From assembly GCF_020181655.1 (NCBI RefSeq), contig NZ_CP084032.1:3472001-3536000 (forward strand): a DNA stretch of 64,000 nt, in the 5' to 3' direction. This DNA is from Pectobacterium colocasium (GTDB lineage: Bacteria; Pseudomonadota; Gammaproteobacteria; Enterobacterales; Enterobacteriaceae). Position numbers and translations under genes: made by a program. Below, one piece after another: positions 59,391-64,000 of the stretch. The notes below the pieces were generated by a model. It searched no databases and was not told the origin of the DNA. It worked only from the letters and a program-made list of their open reading frames with translations. Within the stretch, counting starts at the first letter, position 1; each line of letters starts with the position of its first letter.

Positions 59391-60317
59391 TTATCCGCCA
59401 ATCAGCGCCTCACGCAGGTAGCCGTTGTGCTGTTTCAGGCGCTCACGCGCCGCGTCGACATCAATATTCGCCAGAAGCATCAGAATCGCAGGCTTCACTT
59501 CGTTATCCGCCTGCACCAGCGCCTGCCGCGCCCTTTCCCGCTCGGCGCCCGTCGCTTCAACGACAATGCGGCAAGCGCGATCCAACAGCTTCACGTTGGT
59601 TGCCTTCACATCCACCATCAAATTCTGGTACACCTTTCCCAGCTTAACCATTACGCCGGTAGAAATCATATTCAGAACGAGTTTTTGCGCCGTTCCTGAT
59701 TTCAGCCGCGTCGAGCCCGTTAACGCTTCCGGGCCAACCACCGGAGAAATCGCCACCTGCGCCTCCTGCGCGATAGGTGAATGTGGATTGCAGGAGATCG
59801 CCGCCGTCCGGCAGCCTACATCACGCGCATAGCGTAGCGCGCCAATCACATACGGCGTCCGGCCTGATGCCGCAAGGCCGATCACCATATCCACAGCGGT
59901 TAAATCCAGTGCTTTCAAATCCGCTTCACCGAGTGCGGGATCGTCTTCCGCGCCTTCCACAGCCTTCAGCAGCGCGCCCGGCCCACCGGCAATCAGGCCG
60001 ATCACCAACCCGTGTGGTACGCCAAACGTTGGCGGACATTCTGAAGCATCTAGTACACCTAAACGGCCACTGGTGCCCGCACCCAGATAGATCAGCCGCC
60101 CACCCGCCTGTAGCGACGCCGTCGCCAGATCGACCGCTTCGGCAATCGCAGGTAAAACCTGCGCAATGGCTTCAGGCACTTTCCGATCTTCCTGGTTAAA
60201 CGCGTGCATCATCTCCAGCGTAGAGAGCTGATCCAACGCCATCGTTGCCGGATTGCGCATTTCGGAAACCAGTTTCCCTAAATTAAGGTTATCGCCATTC
60301 ATCACATCTGAATGCAT
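59391..60317 (-). CDS. murQ: N-acetylmuramic acid 6-phosphate etherase
   Basis: Splits MurNAc-6-phosphate to GlcNAc-6-phosphate and lactate during wall recycling. The SIS domain shows [23 protein letters not shown] and [11 protein letters not shown]. The C-terminal helical part ([14 protein letters not shown]) is complete. Length 308 is typical. The usual partners murP and murR are not adjacent here. A start five codons later is possible. Confidence 0.96.
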   Translation of the reverse strand: MHSDVMNGDNLNLGKLVSEMRNPATMALDQLSTLEMMHAFNQEDRKVPEAIAQVLPAIAEAVDLATASLQAGGRLIYLGAGTSGRLGVLDASECPPTFGVPHGLVIGLIAGGPGALLKAVEGAEDDPALGEADLKALDLTAVDMVIGLAASGRTPYVIGALRYARDVGCRTAAISCNPHSPIAQEAQVAISPVVGPEALTGSTRLKSGTAQKLVLNMISTGVMVKLGKVYQNLMVDVKATNVKLLDRACRIVVEATGAERERARQALVQADNEVKPAILMLLANIDVDAARERLKQHNGYLREALIGG

Positions 60318-60460
60318 TCCACTACCTCATGCTTTATCTACATGTTTATGACAAACCACTATTTTCACCACTATACTGCTTTTGAGGCCTGTGAAAGTAC
60401 GCTATTCTGCATCGAATTCACTCTCCACATTTATCTCGCAAGGTAAACAGAGAAACCTCA

Positions 60461-61150
60461 GTGCGGCTCCTCGGGTTCAGACTCTCCAGTTACAAGCTCT
60501 TCTTTATTAGCTGTCTGCTGTTTCTGCTGGCGGGTTCGCTACGTGCTGACTGGGATTTTATTACCATTAATCAGCGAACCGAGCAGCTTTATGGCCCGGC
60601 AACGCCCGATGCTCGTCGCCGAATAGATGAATGGCAGACGCTGTTGGTCAATTCCCGCAATAAAGAGGAAAAGGCGCTGCTGAGCAGCGTGAACCAATTT
60701 TTCAATGACCATATGCTGTTTCGCGATGATATCGTCGTCTGGAATCAGGAAGATTATTGGGCAACCCCGATTGAAGCACTGCGTAAAGGTGCCGGGGACT
60801 GCGAAGATTACGCGCTCGCCAAGTATTTTACGCTGCGCCATTTAGGCGTCCCGGCGGATAAATTACGTATTACCTATGTTAAAGCCGTGCGTCTGAATAA
60901 GGCGCATATGGTGGTGACTTATTATCCCACGCCCACCTCGATTCCACTGGTGCTGGATAATCTGACCGACAAGATCCAACCGGCGACAGAACGCAATGAT
61001 TTAGTGCCGGTGTACGCCTTTAATGGCGGCGGGCTATGGCTGCCCGGTGCCAGCGGCAGCAACAAACGCGTCGGTGACAGTAAACGACTTTCACGCTGGC
61101 AGGACGTATTAACCAAAATGCGTGCCGAAGGGTTTTCAATTGAGGAGTAA
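60461..61150 (+). CDS. lapG: LapG-type periplasmic cysteine protease
   Basis: Transglutaminase-like protease that cuts the N-terminus of large RTX adhesins and releases them from the surface. After a signal peptide (about 1-29) the triad is visible: Cys114 in GAGDCEDYALAKY, His149 in KAHMVVTYY and Asp166 in LVLDNL. Length 229 is typical. It starts with GTG. The next gene, lapD, starts nine bases after its stop, so the two form an operon. In Pseudomonas LapD sequesters LapG when c-di-GMP is high. Confidence 0.94.
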   Translation: MRLLGFRLSSYKLFFISCLLFLLAGSLRADWDFITINQRTEQLYGPATPDARRRIDEWQTLLVNSRNKEEKALLSSVNQFFNDHMLFRDDIVVWNQEDYWATPIEALRKGAGDCEDYALAKYFTLRHLGVPADKLRITYVKAVRLNKAHMVVTYYPTPTSIPLVLDNLTDKIQPATERNDLVPVYAFNGGGLWLPGASGSNKRVGDSKRLSRWQDVLTKMRAEGFSIEE

Positions 61151-61159
61151 GGGTAGGCT

Positions 61160-63112
61160 ATGTCTCTATACAAACAATTACTGATAGCCATTTGCCTGTT
61201 TGTGCTAATTATTTTCAGCGGGAGTTTTTTCGTCAGCCTGGAAAATTCGCGTGAACAGTACAATAACCAGCTTCACTCTCACGCGCAGGATGCCGCCACC
61301 GCGCTTGGGCTTTCCCTGACGCCAAATATTGATGACCCGGCAATGGTAGAGCTGATGGTCAGCTCAATTTTCGACAGCGGCTATTTTTCCAGTATTCGCG
61401 TGCGAGATTTAAAAACCGGCAACGTCACGCTGGAGCGTACCGCCTCGCCAGATATCCCTGACGTACCGGCCTGGTTTGTCCAGTTAGTGAACCTGCAACC
61501 CGGTGCAGGCGAAGCCATCGTGATGCGCGGCTGGGAACAGGCGGCAAAAGTTGAAGTCATCAGCCACCCGATGTTCGCAGTCACCCGCCTGTGGCGCAGC
61601 AGTACCGCGTCTTTCCTGTGGCTGCTCGGCTGTGGCACGCTGGGCGTGTTTATCGGCGCGCTGTTCTTGCGCCGTCAGTTACGTCCGCTCGATTATATCG
61701 TCGATCAATCGCTGGCAATTACCCGCCGCGAATTCCTTAGCCAGCCAGATTTACCCAATACGCCGGAATTTCGCCGCGTCGCACAGGCGATGAATCTGAT
61801 GGTCAGCAAGCTCAAAACGCTGTTCGAAGAGGAAGCGGAACGAAGCGAGCGCTTACGTCAGGAAGCCTATCAGGATCCTCAAACCGGATTGAATAACCGC
61901 CGCGCGTTTGACATGCAGTTCAACGATAAGCTGGCTGATGAGGAAACGGCACCTGGATTCCTTATCATGATTCGCGTTCAGGATCTGGCGGGAATGAACC
62001 AACGGCTGGGCGGTCAGCGTACCGATGCGCTATTAGCCTCCGTCGGGCATATCCTGCGTAACACACAGAAACAGCATACGAATGCAGAGAGCCTGCTGGC
62101 GCGCATCCGCGGGGGAGAATTTGCACTATTCTGCCCAGGGCTGGTCGATAAAGAAGCCTATGCGCTCATTGGCGAACTGACGCGCAATATCGAAACGTTG
62201 CATCTGACAGGCGAAACCGACGTTTCCCCTGTCGCCCAATTCGGCATGGTGCCTTTCCGTCCCGGCGATACCGCACAATCGCTATTTATCCAGGGCGATC
62301 AGGCGCTCACGCGAGCCGAAAGCAATACCGATACCAGCGCTCCTCATGAGATTCCGTCCGTCAGTGCCGAACAGGTCGAAACCGATCGCCATAGATGGTT
62401 TAACCTGCTCGACCCTATCCTTGAACAGGAACGTTTGCAGCTTTTCCTGCAGCCCGTCGTCGCCTGTGACGATCCCAGTCGAGTTCTCCATCACAAGGTG
62501 CTGGCTCGCATTCAGGATGAGCAAGGAAACAGTATCGCCGCAGGTCGTTTCCTGCCGTGGATCCAGCGCTTTGGCTGGGATACGCGTCTGGACCAGACGA
62601 TGCTGCGTGAAGTGCTGGACTACCTTCGCCAGCACAATGGCAACCTCGCATTAAGCCTGTCCGGCACTACCGTCCTGAATCTTCATTTGCTCGCCGATCT
62701 GCTTGCTCCGCTAAAACATCAGCCGGATGTCGCCAGCCGACTGATTCTGGAGCTGGATGAAAACCAATTGCCAGACAGCGCCCAACTGGAAGCTTTAATC
62801 AAGTTATTGAATGAACATGGCTGTGCGCTGGGGCTACAGCATTTTGGTGGGCGCTTTAATATGATAGGCAACTTGTCCCAGTGGGGGCTGGCGCATCTGA
62901 AAGTCGATGGCAGCTACATCCGTAATATCGACCAGGAAGACGATAAGCAAATGTTTATCGAGGCGCTGTATCGCGCCACCAACAGCATTGCTCTGCCGCT
63001 CATCGCCGAACGTGTTGAAACTGCAGGTGAGATGAAAGTACTTCAGGAGATGGGTTTACAGGGCGCGATGGGACGGCTGCTGGGTGAACCGGCACCTGCG
63101 GTTAGAGTCTGA
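61160..63112 (+). CDS. lapD: LapD-type c-di-GMP receptor
   Basis: Inner-membrane inside-out receptor of 650 residues. It has a membrane segment (about 5-26), a periplasmic LapD/MoxY-type domain (about 27-150), a second membrane segment (WLLGCGTLGVFIGALF), HAMP, then GGDEF and EAL domains. Both catalytic motifs are degenerate: RGGEF at 317-321 and KVLAR from residue 446, the forms I recall in Pseudomonas LapD. It therefore should bind, not make or degrade, c-di-GMP and hold LapG when bound. Confidence 0.95.
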   Translation: MSLYKQLLIAICLFVLIIFSGSFFVSLENSREQYNNQLHSHAQDAATALGLSLTPNIDDPAMVELMVSSIFDSGYFSSIRVRDLKTGNVTLERTASPDIPDVPAWFVQLVNLQPGAGEAIVMRGWEQAAKVEVISHPMFAVTRLWRSSTASFLWLLGCGTLGVFIGALFLRRQLRPLDYIVDQSLAITRREFLSQPDLPNTPEFRRVAQAMNLMVSKLKTLFEEEAERSERLRQEAYQDPQTGLNNRRAFDMQFNDKLADEETAPGFLIMIRVQDLAGMNQRLGGQRTDALLASVGHILRNTQKQHTNAESLLARIRGGEFALFCPGLVDKEAYALIGELTRNIETLHLTGETDVSPVAQFGMVPFRPGDTAQSLFIQGDQALTRAESNTDTSAPHEIPSVSAEQVETDRHRWFNLLDPILEQERLQLFLQPVVACDDPSRVLHHKVLARIQDEQGNSIAAGRFLPWIQRFGWDTRLDQTMLREVLDYLRQHNGNLALSLSGTTVLNLHLLADLLAPLKHQPDVASRLILELDENQLPDSAQLEALIKLLNEHGCALGLQHFGGRFNMIGNLSQWGLAHLKVDGSYIRNIDQEDDKQMFIEALYRATNSIALPLIAERVETAGEMKVLQEMGLQGAMGRLLGEPAPAVRV

Positions 63113-63135
63113 TTGGCTAACCGCGTTTAATGCCC

Positions 63136-63166
63136 CCGGCTTCTCGCTACGATGTTGAGAAGCCGG
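63136..63166. terminator. Hairpin after lapD
   Basis: CCGGCTTCTC and GAGAAGCCGG form a perfect 10-bp stem with an 11-base loop 24 bases after the lapD stop. No T tract follows. Confidence 0.5.
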
Positions 63167-63188
63167 AAACGGCTGAACGAAACGGTAG

Positions 63189-63246
63189 ACATGGTTTATT
63201 CAAAACATGGTCTATTCAAAACATGGTCTATTCAAAACATGGTCTC
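63189..63246. repeat. 16-bp tandem repeat, 3.6 copies
   Basis: Units ACATGGTTTATTCAAA, then ACATGGTCTATTCAAA twice, then a partial copy ACATGGTCTC. The repeat spans the stop codon of the minus-strand gene at 63232 and lies between it and lapD. Confidence 0.9.
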
Positions 63247-63576
63247 TTCGTCGTCACCAATCAGCTTGTTCAATCCGCCATTTAACGCTTCACGCGCCTG
63301 CGCGCGATTAATCAACTTCAGCTGTGCCGCCTGAGGGAAATCAGTAATGCTCACCACACCTTTCTGAATCAACACCTGAATTAAATCCTCCAGCACGCGT
63401 ACCATTTCCAGATCGCTTTGCCGTAGCTGCTCCAAACTGGACATCGCCGCCTGATGGCTGCGGAACCAGGCCTGTGCCTCGCGCGAATCATCCGGCAACT
63501 CGCCATTCATTTCAGGAAAAGGACGCTTTTCTACCTTCATCAGGTGGCCATCACTGTCGCGCTGGATATAAAACAT
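63232..63576 (-). CDS. Small conserved protein of Lap-type adhesin loci
   Basis: A 114-residue cytoplasmic protein (MFYIQRDSDGHLMKVEKRPFPEM, SDLEMVRVLEDLIQVLIQKGV, LINRAQAREAL). I recall close relatives in Pseudomonas that carry the misleading label tryptophan synthase subunit beta; this one has nothing in common with TrpB, which is over three times longer. Its place between lapD and the RTX adhesin suggests a role with the adhesin, but none is established to my knowledge. It starts 59 bases after the adhesin stop, on the same strand. Confidence 0.8.
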   Translation of the reverse strand: MFYIQRDSDGHLMKVEKRPFPEMNGELPDDSREAQAWFRSHQAAMSSLEQLRQSDLEMVRVLEDLIQVLIQKGVVSITDFPQAAQLKLINRAQAREALNGGLNKLIGDDEETMF

Positions 63577-63601
63577 TCTCGGAGACCTTTTAAATTTTTG
63601 A

Positions 63602-63626
63602 TAAAGAAAGGAGCCGGACAGGCTCC
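63602..63626 (-). terminator. Terminator of the RTX adhesin gene
   Basis: GGAGCC and GGCTCC form a stem with a 5-base loop, followed on the minus strand by TTTCTTTAT. It separates the adhesin gene from the small gene downstream. Confidence 0.7.
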
Positions 63627-63635
63627 CCCTTTTCG

Positions 63636-64000
63636 TCAGCTCGACTGTTCTGGTTTGCTGACCAGGCTTTCAAGCGACGGCAATGCACCGTTATAGTGTT
63701 CCAACGTAATCGACACTGCAACCGTTCCGCCTTTATCCGCCGTAAAGTTCCCCGCCGTGCTAACCTCAATCGTCGGTGAACCATGATTATCGGTGATACG
63801 AATATAGCGGCTAATATCGGTCCCTTCCTCCAGTTCGCCCACCAGATCGCTTAAATCAATCCGGTCACCTTCTTTGGCATTGAAGTCTTTGATCACATCG
63901 TTGCCGATATCGCCAGCCTGCCACTTAAAGATATCCGCGCCCGCGCCGCCGATGAGCGTATCGCCCCCCGGTCCACCGATCAGGATGTCATCCCCCGCAC
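63636..64000 (-). CDS. C-terminus of an RTX adhesin (LapA-like), cut by window edge
   Basis: The frame stays open to base 64000, so the visible 121 residues are the end of a longer protein. Glycine-aspartate RTX repeats (GGPGGDTLIGGAGADIF) bind calcium, followed by the common type I secretion C-terminal block (IKDFNAKEGDRIDLSDLV) and an uncleaved secretion signal ending SKPEQSS. Such tails mark type I secreted giant adhesins. The nearby lapG and lapD make it the likely LapG substrate; the cleavage site would be in the missing N-terminus. Confidence 0.9.
   Translation of the reverse strand, partial: AGDDILIGGPGGDTLIGGAGADIFKWQAGDIGNDVIKDFNAKEGDRIDLSDLVGELEEGTDISRYIRITDNHGSPTIEVSTAGNFTADKGGTVAVSITLEHYNGALPSLESLVSKPEQSS

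Noticed and set aside
61160..63112. Active diguanylate cyclase/phosphodiesterase
   Set aside because: Both motifs are degenerate (RGGEF, KVLAR) and the overall layout is that of LapD.
63189..63246. Considered as a mini CRISPR array
   Set aside because: Units are contiguous 16-mers without spacers, so it is a simple tandem repeat.

Overview
The window looks like a chromosomal segment of a pectinolytic soft-rot Enterobacterales member, most likely Pectobacterium. The backbone genes (xseA, der-bamB-yfgM-hisS-ispG-rodZ-pilF-rlmN-ndk, sseA/sseB-pepB-isc-trmJ-suhB, hcaT-glyA-hmp-glnB-glrR-qseG-glrK-glmY-purL-mltF-tadA-pgpC-murQ) follow the gene order I know from E. coli closely. The genes set between them are plant-pathogen types: a Prt1/protealysin-type metalloprotease with its emfourin inhibitor, and the pectin esterases paeY and pemA. 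No rRNA, tRNA, CRISPR or prophage was seen.

Layout. 1-2.9 kb: 3' part of xseA, prt1-emfourin, a zinc-ribbon gene. 2.9-14 kb: an AEC transporter, then a long minus-strand housekeeping block for ribosome assembly, outer-membrane assembly, tRNA charging, isoprenoids, cell shape, RNA methylation and nucleotides. 14.3-19.1 kb: an alpha-glucoside PTS permease and GH4 6-phospho-alpha-glucosidase, then sseA and an RpiR-type regulator. 19.1-28.7 kb: a nested palindromic repeat, sseB, a 114-bp IS4-type MITE, pepB, and the complete isc cluster with tandem IscR sites. 28.8-38.4 kb: suhB, a Fur-box-led iron-type ABC transporter, a chemoreceptor, a second Fur-box-led binding protein related to the first, and a ZevAB-like zinc system with a candidate Zur box. 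38.4-46.5 kb: hcaT, glyA, hmp (with an NsrR site), paeY-pemA and glnB. 46.7-51 kb: glrR-qseG-glrK and the sRNA gene glmY with its sigma54 promoter and two GlrR sites. 51.05-52.47 kb: an intact IS4-family element that has split the purL terminator. 52.5-60.3 kb: purL, mltF, tadA, pgpC, murQ. 60.4-64 kb: a Lap-type biofilm module (LapG protease, LapD c-di-GMP receptor, a small conserved protein, and the C-terminus of an RTX adhesin that runs off the window).

Working together: the isc genes build Fe-S clusters, and several products here need them (IspG, RlmN, IscR, Fdx). The iron ABC genes feed that demand under Fur. PaeY and PemA strip acetyl and methyl groups from pectin so that lyases can act. 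GlrK/GlrR drive GlmY, which controls amino-sugar supply. LapD and LapG decide whether the RTX adhesin stays on the surface.

Most notable observations: (1) IS insertion exactly inside the purL terminator hairpin; (2) a MITE whose two ends match the two ends of that IS, with an imperfect 12-bp target duplication; (3) a 335-bp repeat in which three copies of one palindromic unit sit inside a backbone found uninterrupted elsewhere in the window; (4) two related cysteine-pair binding proteins, each behind a Fur box, but only one permease; (5) a candidate Zur operator over the zevA start codon. I found no wholly unknown multi-gene system. All functional calls come from reading sequence and recalled family knowledge; no database search was run.
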